Virus record (IMG/VR): IMGVR_UViG_3300042518_001860
Location: 1-64,000 of that record
Strand: one strand, 5' to 3'
Source: a virus
DNA length: 64,000 nt
The position numbers and the translations under genes are program-made. Position 1 is the first letter of the stretch, and each line of letters opens with the position of its first letter. Shown here in pieces: positions 13,308 through 21,556 of the stretch. The notes below the pieces were generated by a model. The model was not told where the DNA came from. It searched no databases and saw only the letters and a list, made by a program, of their open reading frames with translations.

Positions 13308-13829
13308 ATGAAGCCAGAAGACTGGAAGCGCTTCTCAGCACGGGAACTTTCGGTGGACTACTTGGTCAACGAGAGCTTTGGGACCGCCATGGTCAAAGGC
13401 TGGCACGACGAGGACAGCCAACCCCCCTCCGCCGCCGTTCGTGGTGTCGCTGTGGAGGGTCTGTACATCGCCAACGCCTGTGCTCGGATCGAGGGCATTC
13501 GTAAAGGGTCATTGGCCGTTACAGACCTCTACTTGGCACCTGAAGACATTGTCGAGAGACTCGATGACAAGCAAGTGCGAGTTCTGAGCTGGCTTGCGCT
13601 CATCTGCACCGAGGCGGCTGAGGCGATGGACGACGTTATCGCGGGCCGGTGGGAGACCGTGGTCAACTCCAACGGCAAACCTGAAGGTCTCGGCTCGGAG
13701 CTCGCGGACATCATCATTCGAGTCTGTGATGATGTTGGCGCTCTTGGGATCGACCTCAAAGCCGAACTGCTTGCAAAAATGAGCTTCAACCGGACCCGAC
13801 CCTATCGTCACGGTGGAAAGGCTGTCTGA
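13308..13829 (+). CDS. MazG-like nucleotide pyrophosphohydrolase, 173 aa
   Basis: The C-terminal half carries the all-alpha NTP-PPase pattern: EAAEAMDDVIAG (about 101-112), then ELADIIIRVCDDVGALGIDL with the E-xx-D metal ligands, then KMSFNRTRPYRHGGK, a typical MazG-like ending. The family hydrolyses (d)NTPs to NMPs, and in some phages is thought to act on (p)ppGpp-linked pools. The N-terminal 90 residues are not clearly assigned. ATG behind GATGGAG, driven by the promoter at 13252. It heads an operon of five genes. Confidence 0.8.
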   Translation: MKPEDWKRFSARELSVDYLVNESFGTAMVKGWHDEDSQPPSAAVRGVAVEGLYIANACARIEGIRKGSLAVTDLYLAPEDIVERLDDKQVRVLSWLALICTEAAEAMDDVIAGRWETVVNSNGKPEGLGSELADIIIRVCDDVGALGIDLKAELLAKMSFNRTRPYRHGGKAV

Positions 13830-14092
13830 TGATCCGTTTCTTTTGTGCAGCACGGCCTGAGGAGTATGTCGAACTTCACCCAGGGATGATCTGGGTGTAC
13901 AGCGTTGAGGAGAAGCTCTTCGCCCCTGCTATTCTGGCTGACCACTTGCAACTCCAAGGGCAGCTCGTCGTGGCGGCGTTGAGCTCAACTCACATCGTCT
14001 ATGCCTTCGAAGAATACCCGCCGAAGGTCCTGAAGGTAGAAGGATTGGTCTGCCTTGATCCCGACCTGGATTTGTGGGCGTCCAATGCGTGA
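13829..14092 (+). CDS. Hypothetical protein, 87 aa
   Basis: The ATG shares its A with the MazG-like gene stop (TGATG). Beta-rich, with hydrophobic strands (GMIWVYSVEEKLFAPAILAD; LVVAALSSTHIVYAFEE). Not recognised; probably translated by coupling. Confidence 0.65.
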   Translation: MIRFFCAARPEEYVELHPGMIWVYSVEEKLFAPAILADHLQLQGQLVVAALSSTHIVYAFEEYPPKVLKVEGLVCLDPDLDLWASNA

Positions 14093-14303
14093 TTGGGCAA
14101 CGTCAGTGGCCGAGATGAAGTCCCTTCGCTCGAGGGAGCTACCCGTTATGATTCGTCAGCTTCACGGCGTCCAGTGCTTGGTCTTCGCCCATGGACACTG
14201 GTTTGCTGGAGACAGCTTCAGTGAGGCCTTGGCAATTGCCCGTCACTCTCCCCTCCTTGTAGATGCCACTCCCTCTCTCATCCACGCTCTGAGGCCCCTG
14301 TGA
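14085..14303 (+). CDS. Small hypothetical protein, 72 aa
   Basis: The ATG at 14085 overlaps the end of the preceding gene by eight bases; a TTG at 14055 is less likely. Contains a strand pair (VQCLVFAHGHWFAGDSFSEA) and a short helix. Unknown. Confidence 0.6.
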   Translation: MRDWATSVAEMKSLRSRELPVMIRQLHGVQCLVFAHGHWFAGDSFSEALAIARHSPLLVDATPSLIHALRPL

Positions 14304-14704
14304 AAAAGTTCAAGCCGAAGTTCAAGAAGGGGGAAATAGTTTACTGTGACACCCACCCGCCCTTCCGCTTCAAGGTCGTTGGGTCGTGTTCTTCGCTGGA
14401 CGGTTCAACCTTCAATTATGTGCTGTCTTGCGACGGCAGTGAAAGGCCGGAAGATGTACTTCTAGTTTGGGAGGCCAACATCCTGAGTCATGCTGACTAC
14501 ATTGCGCGGGAGATGCGATTCGCCGCTCAGGAGCGGATCTACGAGGGCTGCGGTTTATTGCCTTTTGTCAGTGCCTTTGACCGCACCGGAGAGGGGACAG
14601 GCGCTCACTTATACGTGTCTGGGATCGACGACTTGCGTAAGTTACGCGACGTCTTGATGAACAACCCTCTCCTGAAGGACCCGAGATATGGGCAACATGG
14701 TTGA
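14300..14704 (+). CDS. Hypothetical protein, 134 aa
   Basis: GTG start overlapping the previous stop. Very basic N-terminus (MKKFKPKFKKGEIVYC), then a beta-rich half that may be an SH3-like barrel (KFKKGEIVYC... PFRFKVVGSC). The C-terminal helix DDLRKLRDVLMNNP is amphipathic. A role in nucleic-acid contact is possible from the charge, but not shown. Confidence 0.65.
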   Translation: MKKFKPKFKKGEIVYCDTHPPFRFKVVGSCSSLDGSTFNYVLSCDGSERPEDVLLVWEANILSHADYIAREMRFAAQERIYEGCGLLPFVSAFDRTGEGTGAHLYVSGIDDLRKLRDVLMNNPLLKDPRYGQHG

Positions 14705-15044
14705 CGCCTACGTCGATCTCCCTGATGACTTTGTTGAGCGACTGGTTGAAGCGGAGAAGCGCCTATCAACTCCCGGGCTCGTTGAGGTAGCCCCTGAGCT
14801 GATGCGACGTTGGGCAGGGAAGGCCCCACAGGCGCTACTCGAGGCTCTGCACCACCAGTACAAAAAGGGGATCGAGAAGTACGGGGTCCCTTTGTACGCC
14901 GATACGGGCCTTGACTGTGAAGCCCATGCTGCCATGGAGGCCGCAGACCTCGCGGTCTACTTGAGTGCGCTCAAAATGCAGAACCCAGCGGCTGCTGAGT
15001 CCTTCCGCTCAATCTTGCTGACCATCCTCTCCATCCTCGATTGA
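14688..15044 (+). CDS. MazG-like/phage nucleotide-hydrolase-type protein, 118 aa
   Basis: The central motif KKGIEKYGVPLYADTGLD, followed by EAHAAMEAADLAVYLSALK, is the pattern of small phage proteins related to MazG-type all-alpha hydrolases (K-G-x-x-K-Y-G and E-xx-D). The N-terminal part is shorter than in true MazG. ATG at 14688; a second ATG at 14697 is possible. It ends the operon that starts with another MazG-like gene, so the two may act on different nucleotides. Confidence 0.55.
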   Translation: MGNMVDAYVDLPDDFVERLVEAEKRLSTPGLVEVAPELMRRWAGKAPQALLEALHHQYKKGIEKYGVPLYADTGLDCEAHAAMEAADLAVYLSALKMQNPAAAESFRSILLTILSILD

Positions 15045-15047
15045 AGG

Positions 15048-15077
15048 TTGCCGGACGCCCGTCTGGAATCGTATGCT
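15048..15077 (+). promoter_or_regulatory. Promoter TTGCCG-18-TATGCT, leaderless layout
   Basis: TTGCCG (15048-15053), 18 bases, TATGCT (15072-15077). Only seven bases separate the -10 box from the ATG at 15085, so transcription would start at or next to the start codon. Confidence 0.5.
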
Positions 15078-15084
15078 CTCTGGC

Positions 15085-16671
15085 ATGCGAACCTTCACCT
15101 TCCTTCTGCTCCTCCTTCTCCCCTCACTTACCCTAGCCGCGTCCAAAGACCGATTCCTGACCTCCAGTGGAGGTCAACTGGTCCGGGTCACGAGCGCAGA
15201 TAACGTCGAGACGCTCGCCAACGCCAGCGGCGAGGTTGCTGTTGGGGATGCTGTCTACCTCGCTTCAGCCGGGACAGTCGCCAAAGCATCTGCCTCTACG
15301 ACAGGCCAGCCTGTCTATGGGATCGTCTACGAAGTTGTTTCAGCCACGTCCTGTGTCGTTCTGACGCAAGGCATCTTCCCGGCTTGGTCTGTGGGAATGA
15401 CGGCTGGGCAGGCCTACTATTTGGCTGAGACGGCTGGGGCTCTACAAACCACTCCTGTTCTGGCCTCTGGGAAGCTCGCACAATTGGTGGGGTACGCAGT
15501 CTCTGCGACGGACCTGATGGTCCAGCCGACCAACGTGCGCGCGGTGGGTACCTCTGCTGGGAACTTGGTAGCTCTGGACTACGCAGGGAAACTTCCTGCA
15601 GTCGACGCAAGTCAGCTCACCAATCTTCCTTCTGGAAGCATTGGCGGATCTGTTGCCTCCGGCCAAGTCGCAGTTGGTTCAGGGACCGACACCATCGGCG
15701 GGTCCTCGAGCCTGACTTGGAACTCCGGAACGACCACGCTCACGGTCGGCGGAACAATTTCGGTTGGTGGGAACTACTCGCTGCCGACTACTGCCGGCTC
15801 GAGTGGACAAGTTCTCCAATCAGCAGGTGGAGGAGCTGCATCTTGGCAAAGTGTCAGCACGGTTGATACCCAAATCTTCTCTGCGTCTGGGACATGGTCG
15901 AAGCCCTCTGGTACATCCTCCAGTTCGATGACCAGGGTTGTCCTGATTGGGGGTGGCGGCGGTGGTGGCGCAGGGCGGCCCAATGCTGCAGGCTCCTCGA
16001 ACCGGAAGAACGGTGGCAGTGGAGGTGGTGGCGGTGCGCTTGTGCTGGCTGAGTTCCCTACGTCTTTGTTGAGTAGTACCGTGAGCGTGACTGTGGGTGA
16101 GGGTGGGCCTGGGGGGGCGGCTTCCTCCAACTCCTCGACTTTCAATGTAGGTACGGCAGGAGGGTCATCCTCCTTTGGTTCTTACGTATCAGCACCTGGT
16201 GGAAGCGGTGGTATCGTCAACGGTCTCTCCTCCAACTCGGCAGGCGGTACTGGTGGGACTGGCACTTCTTCTGGCGGGACTGGGGGCTCAGGCAGTAGCG
16301 GAGCGGCCACGGCGGGTTCGGTCACCACGACCGAAGGACCAGGTGGGGGTGGCGGTGGCGGTGGAACCAGCGGAAGCACTACCACCCTCTACGCCCCAAC
16401 TGCGGGGGGTGGGGTCACCTTCTTCTCGACGTCTGGCGGTGCGGCCGGGACCTCAGCCATCTCGCCAGTTGCCGGCACTGCTGGAGCTCAGGTCGCTTAC
16501 AGCGGGACAGGAGGCGGGGGAGGCGGCGCCAGCGGGGACAACACCGGGGCGGCTGGTGGGAATGGCGGTCTCTACGGCGGTGGTGGTGGCGGGGGCGGCG
16601 GAGGTGTCGGGACTAGCGGTAAGGGGGGAGATGGCGCCAACGGTGTGGTCGTCGTCATCACCTTCAAGTAA
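15085..16671 (+). CDS. Secreted glycine-rich adhesin-like phage protein, 528 aa
   Basis: It begins with a clear signal peptide, MRTFTFLLLLLLPSLTLAAS. Residues about 25-150 form a domain also seen in phage fibres and decoration proteins (VAVGDAVYLASAGTVAKAS; GYAVSATDLMVQP). Residues 270-528 are a glycine-rich region opening with FSASGTWSKPSG, typical of phage adhesins with polyglycine-II folds, and ending VVVVITFK. The ATG at 15085 was chosen because one at 15073 overlaps the -10 box; neither has a ribosome site. A signal peptide on such a protein is unusual. It may be exported from the infected cell to coat the surface, or be a fibre tip; both are inference. Confidence 0.72.
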   Translation: MRTFTFLLLLLLPSLTLAASKDRFLTSSGGQLVRVTSADNVETLANASGEVAVGDAVYLASAGTVAKASASTTGQPVYGIVYEVVSATSCVVLTQGIFPAWSVGMTAGQAYYLAETAGALQTTPVLASGKLAQLVGYAVSATDLMVQPTNVRAVGTSAGNLVALDYAGKLPAVDASQLTNLPSGSIGGSVASGQVAVGSGTDTIGGSSSLTWNSGTTTLTVGGTISVGGNYSLPTTAGSSGQVLQSAGGGAASWQSVSTVDTQIFSASGTWSKPSGTSSSSMTRVVLIGGGGGGGAGRPNAAGSSNRKNGGSGGGGGALVLAEFPTSLLSSTVSVTVGEGGPGGAASSNSSTFNVGTAGGSSSFGSYVSAPGGSGGIVNGLSSNSAGGTGGTGTSSGGTGGSGSSGAATAGSVTTTEGPGGGGGGGGTSGSTTTLYAPTAGGGVTFFSTSGGAAGTSAISPVAGTAGAQVAYSGTGGGGGGASGDNTGAAGGNGGLYGGGGGGGGGGVGTSGKGGDGANGVVVVITFK

Positions 16672-16674
16672 TTG

Positions 16675-16703
16675 TTGCATTCCTCCTTCAGTCGTTATAG
16701 GGT
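16675..16703 (+). promoter_or_regulatory. Promoter TTGCAT-17-TAGGGT
   Basis: TTGCAT (16675-16680), 17 bases, TAGGGT (16698-16703), beginning four bases after the stop of the glycine-rich gene. The -35 box is the end of TAATTGTTGCAT, a member of the early-promoter motif. The leader holds GAAGGAA before the ATG at 16733. Confidence 0.65.
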
Positions 16704-16732
16704 ACTCCTACTTTCACTGAAGGAACTTCCCC

Positions 16733-16954
16733 ATGCTCTTCACCAATCTTCGCCCTGGCGCTTGCGCACAGTTGCCTGATGGGCGGGTAGCCGTTCGCAC
16801 TATTTACGGATGCGTTTTGGTGGACCCGGAGAAACCACTCTCGACCTACATCTTTCAGGAAAGCGACCCACACTTCCACTTGGAAGTGGGGGGCGAGGTC
16901 TGGCACTTGATTGGTGAGCCGGTGCGCGTTCGGGACTCTGGAGACGCCGCTTGA
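16733..16954 (+). CDS. Small hypothetical protein, 73 aa
   Basis: ATG behind AAGGAA, first gene after the promoter at 16675. Beta-rich (GRVAVRTIYGCVLVDPEKPL; HFHLEVGGEVWHLIGEPV). Unknown. Its stop overlaps the TTG start of the exonuclease gene. Confidence 0.65.
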   Translation: MLFTNLRPGACAQLPDGRVAVRTIYGCVLVDPEKPLSTYIFQESDPHFHLEVGGEVWHLIGEPVRVRDSGDAA

Positions 16955-17517
16955 CCTGCTCTGACGAAAACACACACATCATGCTTGACCTCGAGACGCT
17001 CTCGACCGCCCCAGATGCGGCCATCGTGAGCATTGGGGCACAGGTCTTCTACCCAGTGGCGGGTGGGCTTGGGGCCGCATTCTACGCTTGCATCCAACCT
17101 GAAGGGTGGAAGGGGCACATCGACCCCAAGACTGTCGCTTGGTGGCTCCAGCAAAGCGACCGTGCCCGCTGTGAAGTAGTTTCAGGGACCATGCAGACTC
17201 TCGAACACGCACTCCTCGATTTCAGCGCTTGGGTTCTGCGGACCTCCTACAACGGTAGTACTTCCAATCCAGTGTACATTTGGGCCAACAGCCCAGCATT
17301 TGACTGTGTAATCCTCCGCTCTGCATACCACAGAGTCGGACTCAAAGAGCCATGGTCCTTCCGCAACGAGCGGTGCTACCGCACAATCAGGGCCCTGAAC
17401 CCAAGGGTTCAAGGCCCCAGTGACACTGGTTGCGCCCACAACGCGCTGGATGATGCCAAGTGGCAAGCCGCGCATCTGCTTCGCCTCATGGGGCACGAGG
17501 ATAGCCATGCAGGTTGA
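16951..17517 (+). CDS. DEDDh 3'-5' exonuclease (Rv2179c/DexA-like), 188 aa
   Basis: Motif I: IMLDLETLS (residues 10-18, catalytic Asp and Glu). Motif II: NSPAFDCVILRSAY (Asp). Motif III: HNALDDAKWQAAHL, the HxAxxD of DEDDh enzymes. The two-metal active site looks complete. The family degrades RNA or DNA from the 3' end; related phage enzymes such as T4 DexA degrade single-stranded DNA. TTG start overlapping the previous stop, with GGAGA upstream; an in-frame ATG at 16981 has no ribosome site. It lies just before ThyX, consistent with nucleic-acid turnover. Confidence 0.8.
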   Translation: MTCSDENTHIMLDLETLSTAPDAAIVSIGAQVFYPVAGGLGAAFYACIQPEGWKGHIDPKTVAWWLQQSDRARCEVVSGTMQTLEHALLDFSAWVLRTSYNGSTSNPVYIWANSPAFDCVILRSAYHRVGLKEPWSFRNERCYRTIRALNPRVQGPSDTGCAHNALDDAKWQAAHLLRLMGHEDSHAG

Positions 17518-18298
17518 CCCCAGAAATTCCCTGTCAGAAGACCTCATCTTCGCGCCCAAAGTTACGCTTGTGGCTGCTTCCCAAGTCGTAAACTGGCCCG
17601 ACTTTGCGCATGGCGAAGGCCAGGGTCAGGGAAGGTTCCCTGAGCGTCTTGTGGAACTTGCGGGGCGTGAGTGCTACGACTCCTGGGGGAGAGGTCGCAA
17701 ATCCCCTGAGTACCATGCCCACATTGCTGAAGCGCTCCACGGGAGTGTCCTCGAGCATGCGAACTTCACATTCAGAATCTCTGGGGTCTCGCGCTACCTG
17801 ACGCACGAACTCATTCGACATCGTGCTGGTTGTGCTGTGTCCCAGCGGTCCACTCGTTACGTCGATGAAGGCCGCGCATGTGTGGTTGTCCCGCCCGCCC
17901 TGATCATTACCGAGACAGATTCGGCAGAGAGGGCTCAGGAAAAGAGAGCAAGGCAGGCAGATCTTCTGACCTTCACTAAGCAAGGTCTGGCTATCTACCG
18001 GCAACTCTCTGTTAGCGCCTCTACTACAGCGCGAAAGACTATGCGCGGCGCAGCCCGGGCCTTTCTTCCAAGTCAGCTTGAAACCAGCCTGATTTGGACG
18101 GCCAACGCTCGTGCGCTCTTGAACGTCATCGAGCAGCGGTTCTCGGATGCGGCTGATGCGGAGATCTGCCGCCTGACTGGGCTCCTACTGACCGAAATGG
18201 CGGTCGAGATGCCGAGCTACTTTGGCGGAGCTCGCCGACAACTGCGCTCGGATGGTCTTGGCGACTGCCTTGTTCCAGGAACCTTGAGGGCCTTCTGA
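17507..18298 (+). CDS. thyX: Flavin-dependent thymidylate synthase
   Basis: 263 aa. The ThyX signature is RHRAGCAVSQRSTRY (about residues 112-126), followed by LPSQLETSLIWTANARALLNVIEQR, a typical substrate-binding region. The spacing after RHR is one residue longer than the textbook RHRx7S. It methylates dUMP to dTMP using methylene-tetrahydrofolate, NADPH and FAD, which leaves tetrahydrofolate. The ATG at 17507 overlaps the end of the exonuclease gene. Together with the thymidine kinase at 23334 it gives two routes to dTMP. Confidence 0.92.
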   Translation: MQVDPRNSLSEDLIFAPKVTLVAASQVVNWPDFAHGEGQGQGRFPERLVELAGRECYDSWGRGRKSPEYHAHIAEALHGSVLEHANFTFRISGVSRYLTHELIRHRAGCAVSQRSTRYVDEGRACVVVPPALIITETDSAERAQEKRARQADLLTFTKQGLAIYRQLSVSASTTARKTMRGAARAFLPSQLETSLIWTANARALLNVIEQRFSDAADAEICRLTGLLLTEMAVEMPSYFGGARRQLRSDGLGDCLVPGTLRAF

Positions 18299-18570
18299 TG
18301 TGTGACCACTGTGAAGAGTACAAATCTCATGGTTTTAAAGCCGGCGATAGGGTCACACTGAATCGCCCTCATAGCCTGTTTGCCCCTCCGACTTGGCAGC
18401 ATTCCGTTCATGGGCGGGTCATCAAAGTGGAGGCCTCCTACATTCACGTCCAGCATGACGATGGCGCCGTCTTTCTCTGGGGCCCGGGGGAGATCACCCA
18501 CGAGACGCCTGAAACCCCTGAGCGTCAGACAGGCTTCTGGAATTGGCTGCGAGGATTCTTCCGTGCGTAA
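18298..18570 (+). CDS. Hypothetical protein, 90 aa
   Basis: The ATG shares a base with the ThyX stop (TGATG). Starts MCDHCEEYKSHGFKAGDRV and reads like a small SH3/KOW-type beta-barrel (GDRVTLNRP; HGRVIKVEASYIHVQHDDGA), with a hydrophobic C-terminal helix (FWNWLRGFFRA). CxxC and HxxC could bind metal. Unknown role. Confidence 0.65.
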   Translation: MCDHCEEYKSHGFKAGDRVTLNRPHSLFAPPTWQHSVHGRVIKVEASYIHVQHDDGAVFLWGPGEITHETPETPERQTGFWNWLRGFFRA

Positions 18571-19072
18571 CTCTATCAACTGCCAAATTCGGTTGACTCA
18601 CACTCAGTTTGAGTACGTCACTCAGCAGCACTTCTCGCAGACGATGTCGAAGATTGGGTTGCAGATGAAGGTGGAGAAGCCTCAGTGGCCCGCCTCCAGG
18701 AATAGGCAGGCTGGGGAGTTCATGCTCATCTACCTAAACGTACCGAAGCCGTATCATCGCGTACTGCGAGAAGAGGCCATTGCTGCACAGCGCTGGATTG
18801 GTGACCTTCTTCGGGAACGGCTCTTCCTGGCCCTCGGGATGAACGTATCCGAAGCTCCTGCCAGTTCTCAGCGCCATTGGCGCATTTCCTCATGTGGGGG
18901 CGAGGAACTGCAGCGGGAGGTGTTCCTGGACATCAAGACAGGAGTGATGCGTGTGACGCCACGCCACCCATCAGCATCGGAGCGGTTTCGCACCTTCTTG
19001 GCTGAGGATCGGGACAGCAGGTGGCCTGCTGGTAAGCCGGCGGCTGTTGGTGGCTTCAGTGTGGAGGTCTGA
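18563..19072 (+). CDS. Hypothetical protein, 169 aa
   Basis: The GTG at 18563 follows GAGGA by seven bases and overlaps the preceding gene by eight. An alpha/beta protein with LTHTQFEYVTQQHFSQTM, then VPKPYHRVLREEAIAAQRWI and a polar C-terminal part. I do not recognise a family. Confidence 0.65.
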   Translation: MRNSINCQIRLTHTQFEYVTQQHFSQTMSKIGLQMKVEKPQWPASRNRQAGEFMLIYLNVPKPYHRVLREEAIAAQRWIGDLLRERLFLALGMNVSEAPASSQRHWRISSCGGEELQREVFLDIKTGVMRVTPRHPSASERFRTFLAEDRDSRWPAGKPAAVGGFSVEV

Positions 19073-19076
19073 CGGC

Positions 19077-19568
19077 ATGCTGCACTTCGCGGCTGCCCGT
19101 GTTGGGTGTTCCACACGAGAGCAACTCACCCAGAAGATTATCAGCGTCGTGAGAGGAGATTGTATGTTTGACACTTTCAAGATCCTGCCGCCCACCTGCG
19201 CCCAAGTAGAACGAGCCCAGGAGACTGCGAGACGGAGATTGCAACGGTGTGAACGCGAGACAGGAGTCTCGATGGAAGAGTGCCTGTCTGCAGTGGAGGG
19301 TGCCTTCTCAGAAGCATCTCGAGCCCGACTGGCGCTCCGTGCGGCTTGGTCAGACCATGTTCTGGCACTTCGCCAGTACCTTTTCACTTGCCCCGGATGT
19401 GGTAGACCGTACGCAACACGCGATGATCTGGAGACTGCTCACCACATCCAGTCGACCCCGCGTGAACCTCTTCCGCTTCTCTGGCAAGATCATTACGGTT
19501 CCCACTTGTGTTGGGAGATTGTCTCCGAAGGACAAGCGTGCAACCTACGCCTGAAGGAGGTCCTGTGA
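19077..19568 (+). CDS. Hypothetical protein with Cys/His zinc-like motif, 163 aa
   Basis: The ATG at 19077 follows GGAGG; a second ATG at 19164 with GAGAGGAG is an equally strong start and would give 134 aa. The middle is a long helix (QVERAQETARRRLQRCERET). The C-terminal third has CPGCGRPYATRDDLETAHHI and later Cys residues (HLCWEI, GQACNL), arranged like a zinc-binding or HNH-like fold but without an assignable catalytic motif. Confidence 0.6.
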   Translation: MLHFAAARVGCSTREQLTQKIISVVRGDCMFDTFKILPPTCAQVERAQETARRRLQRCERETGVSMEECLSAVEGAFSEASRARLALRAAWSDHVLALRQYLFTCPGCGRPYATRDDLETAHHIQSTPREPLPLLWQDHYGSHLCWEIVSEGQACNLRLKEVL

Positions 19569-19852
19569 CCGTCTTCTTTCTCCCGGGCTGCCCTGCGTGC
19601 GATGCGAATTCAGAGAAGTCGACTCTGGCCACTGAAGAGATCCACGCTCGACTCCACGAACTGATTGCCCTCGACCACAAAGAGCGAGCCACTCCGAGCG
19701 TTTTGGATCTCCTCAATCGACTGGACCGCCGACTCGATACAGTTGTTCGAGTGCTTGAAGAGATTGACGGGGCGGATGAGGCTGAGTTTCTTGTCTCAGA
19801 GGCTCTCGACGATCTCGAAGCCCTTTATGCTGCGCTGGAGTACGAACGATGA
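19565..19852 (+). CDS. Hypothetical helical protein with thioredoxin-like CPAC start, 95 aa
   Basis: A GTG directly behind a perfect AAGGAGG. It opens MTVFFLPGCPACDANSEK, like the first strand and CxxC of a glutaredoxin, but then only helices follow (IHARLHELIALDHKE; LNRLDRRLDTVVRVLEEI) with no cis-Pro or later strands. The redox motif may therefore be a truncated relic or a metal site. Stop overlaps the next ATG. Confidence 0.6.
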   Translation: MTVFFLPGCPACDANSEKSTLATEEIHARLHELIALDHKERATPSVLDLLNRLDRRLDTVVRVLEEIDGADEAEFLVSEALDDLEALYAALEYER

Positions 19853-20925
19853 AACTCTCCCGCTACACCAGGTTTCTTGTCTCTGAGGATTATGACCTCG
19901 GCGGTTTGGCAGGTTCGGAGTGGCGAGAGATTCCCGCGGACCTGACCAGCAGCGCCGGGTTCGTCCCATACGAGGCTGGGGGCGACCTTATCGTGGACCT
20001 TGACATTTCGGTCTACCTCCTGCAGTTCAGGCTGGATGAGATTGAGCTTCATGCCCCGACGCTCAAGACACGCATCAAGGAGCGTGAGCAGGCTTTGTGC
20101 CGAGAGGCAGGTGTCCCCAAACTCAGCCGTTATGAGCGTGCTGAGCTCGCTGAGGTGGTTAGGGCGGAGATGATTGCCAATACGCCGCCTCGAACCACAC
20201 TCGTCCCCATCCTCTTGGATTCGGACTCGCGAACGTTGCTGATTGCAACGACCAGCAAGAAGCTGGTCGACCTTGTCGCATTGGCGTTCGAGACCGCGAC
20301 TCAAGCAAAACTCACGCCTACGAGCCCGCTCCTTCGAGCTCGAGCTCGGGACCTCGACTGGTTGAAGTTCCACTACACAGACATCTTGCGCGACGAGTCG
20401 GGGGTGAGTCTTCAGAGCCAAGTACCAGATGACTATCTCGGCCGTCTGGATCTCGCGAGGAAGTTTGGTCCTGACTTCTTGCTCTACCTGCTCCACCGGG
20501 AACGCGAAGGCGGGTCAGATATTGCCTTTTCTTTCGGCGACTGCCTGAAGTTCAAGCCCTCGCAAGACCCGTTGGCGCTGGTTTCTTCAGCGATGAAGGG
20601 TGAAGAAGTGGCTTCGTCAGCCGTAGCTCATCAGGCAATCCTGCGGGGTTGCCCTATTGCTGAGGCGAAGCTCAACTTCAACCTTGCTGGTACCCTGATT
20701 CCCTTCTCATTGGCAGCCGACACGCTTGCAGTGCTTGGAGCGAAACTCCCTGTCAGCTTGGCTGAGGATGAGTATGAGGCTATCCTTGAGGACTCCCTCT
20801 ATGTTGAACGTCTCGAGAGCGCTATTGACGAGGCCTTTGTGTCCTTCCTGGACTTGTGGGTTGGTGAGCAAGGCCCACCTCTGCGCGAAGCGATGCGTGG
20901 TACCATCTTGAACGCGGAGGTCTGA
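19849..20925 (+). CDS. RdgC-like recombination-associated protein, 358 aa
   Basis: The central region follows the RdgC order: a strand-rich N-terminal part with GFVPYEAGGDLIVDLD, then a long helix TRIKEREQALCREAGVPKLS, RYERAELAEVVRAEM, then LVPILLDSDSRTLLIATTSK, like the helix and strands of RdgC (E. coli, 303 aa). RdgC is a ring-shaped DNA-binding protein that restrains RecA-mediated exchange. Homology is by pattern, not by strict motif, and the C-terminal third is more divergent. Next to nuclease and nucleotide genes, a DNA-maintenance role fits. Confidence 0.6.
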   Translation: MKLSRYTRFLVSEDYDLGGLAGSEWREIPADLTSSAGFVPYEAGGDLIVDLDISVYLLQFRLDEIELHAPTLKTRIKEREQALCREAGVPKLSRYERAELAEVVRAEMIANTPPRTTLVPILLDSDSRTLLIATTSKKLVDLVALAFETATQAKLTPTSPLLRARARDLDWLKFHYTDILRDESGVSLQSQVPDDYLGRLDLARKFGPDFLLYLLHREREGGSDIAFSFGDCLKFKPSQDPLALVSSAMKGEEVASSAVAHQAILRGCPIAEAKLNFNLAGTLIPFSLAADTLAVLGAKLPVSLAEDEYEAILEDSLYVERLESAIDEAFVSFLDLWVGEQGPPLREAMRGTILNAEV

Positions 20926-21131
20926 TGTCACGCCCTAAAATCGACGTTTCACGCGATGGTAAGTGTACGGACTGTGGGAACCCCAACTTGGAGGTCACCT
21001 TCTCGAGTGGTGGGGGTATGTGCCGTCGCTGTGTGGCCTACTACCGCAGCGACTCTTTGGATCGTGAGAACGTCGATTTAGGGGTCCTGACCAAACCTTC
21101 CAGGCGGTGGAAAAGGAACCGTGACAAATGA
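20925..21131 (+). CDS. Small zinc-finger protein, 68 aa
   Basis: The ATG shares its A with the previous stop. GKCTDCGNPNL and GMCRRCVAYY give two CxxC pairs 19 residues apart, a treble-clef-type zinc site. Basic C-terminus (SRRWKRNRDK). Probably binds nucleic acid or protein. Stop overlaps the lysis gene start. Confidence 0.7.
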   Translation: MSRPKIDVSRDGKCTDCGNPNLEVTFSSGGGMCRRCVAYYRSDSLDRENVDLGVLTKPSRRWKRNRDK

Positions 21132-21556
21132 TAGCACTTGCACTCTCCATCAGCTTGTGGGGCTCCTTTGCTACCTATCTCCACAAGGCGAACTGTCCTG
21201 TAGATTCATGGTCGACTTGGGTGGTGTGCCAGGAGGTGGCTCTCGCCGCAAAGACTGTGGGTGGGCCTATCCGAATCACGACTACGCTCGCGTGGTCTGA
21301 GTCTCGTTTCCTTCCAGAGCGTGTATCCTCAGTTGGCGCGGTCGGGCCCCTGCAGGTTCTCCCACGCTACTGGTGCCCTGGAGGTGGAGTTGACCGCTGC
21401 GACCTGACCCTGGCTGGGGCGCTTGCGGTCAAAACCCTTGTCAACCGCTACGGGGCGGAGCGGGGTTTGTGCCATTTTGCCGCTGGAAACGTATGCAATG
21501 CGCGTGCCCTTCGATATGCGCAGTACATCCTGCGTCGGACTAAACATCGTAGATGA
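21128..21556 (+). CDS. SLT-type lytic transglycosylase, probable endolysin or cell-wall hydrolase, 142 aa
   Basis: LAWSESRFLPERVSSVGAVG followed by PLQVLPRYW matches the soluble-lytic-transglycosylase core: catalytic Glu in S-E-S-R-F and the GAxGPxQV loop. A later region reads LCHFAAGNVCN. Six Cys suggest disulfides outside the cytoplasm. The N-terminus (MIALALSISLWGSFATYL) is a signal or signal-anchor. These enzymes cleave peptidoglycan glycan strands, giving anhydro-muramic ends. A membrane protein gene follows at 21588. Confidence 0.75.
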   Translation: MIALALSISLWGSFATYLHKANCPVDSWSTWVVCQEVALAAKTVGGPIRITTTLAWSESRFLPERVSSVGAVGPLQVLPRYWCPGGGVDRCDLTLAGALAVKTLVNRYGAERGLCHFAAGNVCNARALRYAQYILRRTKHRR

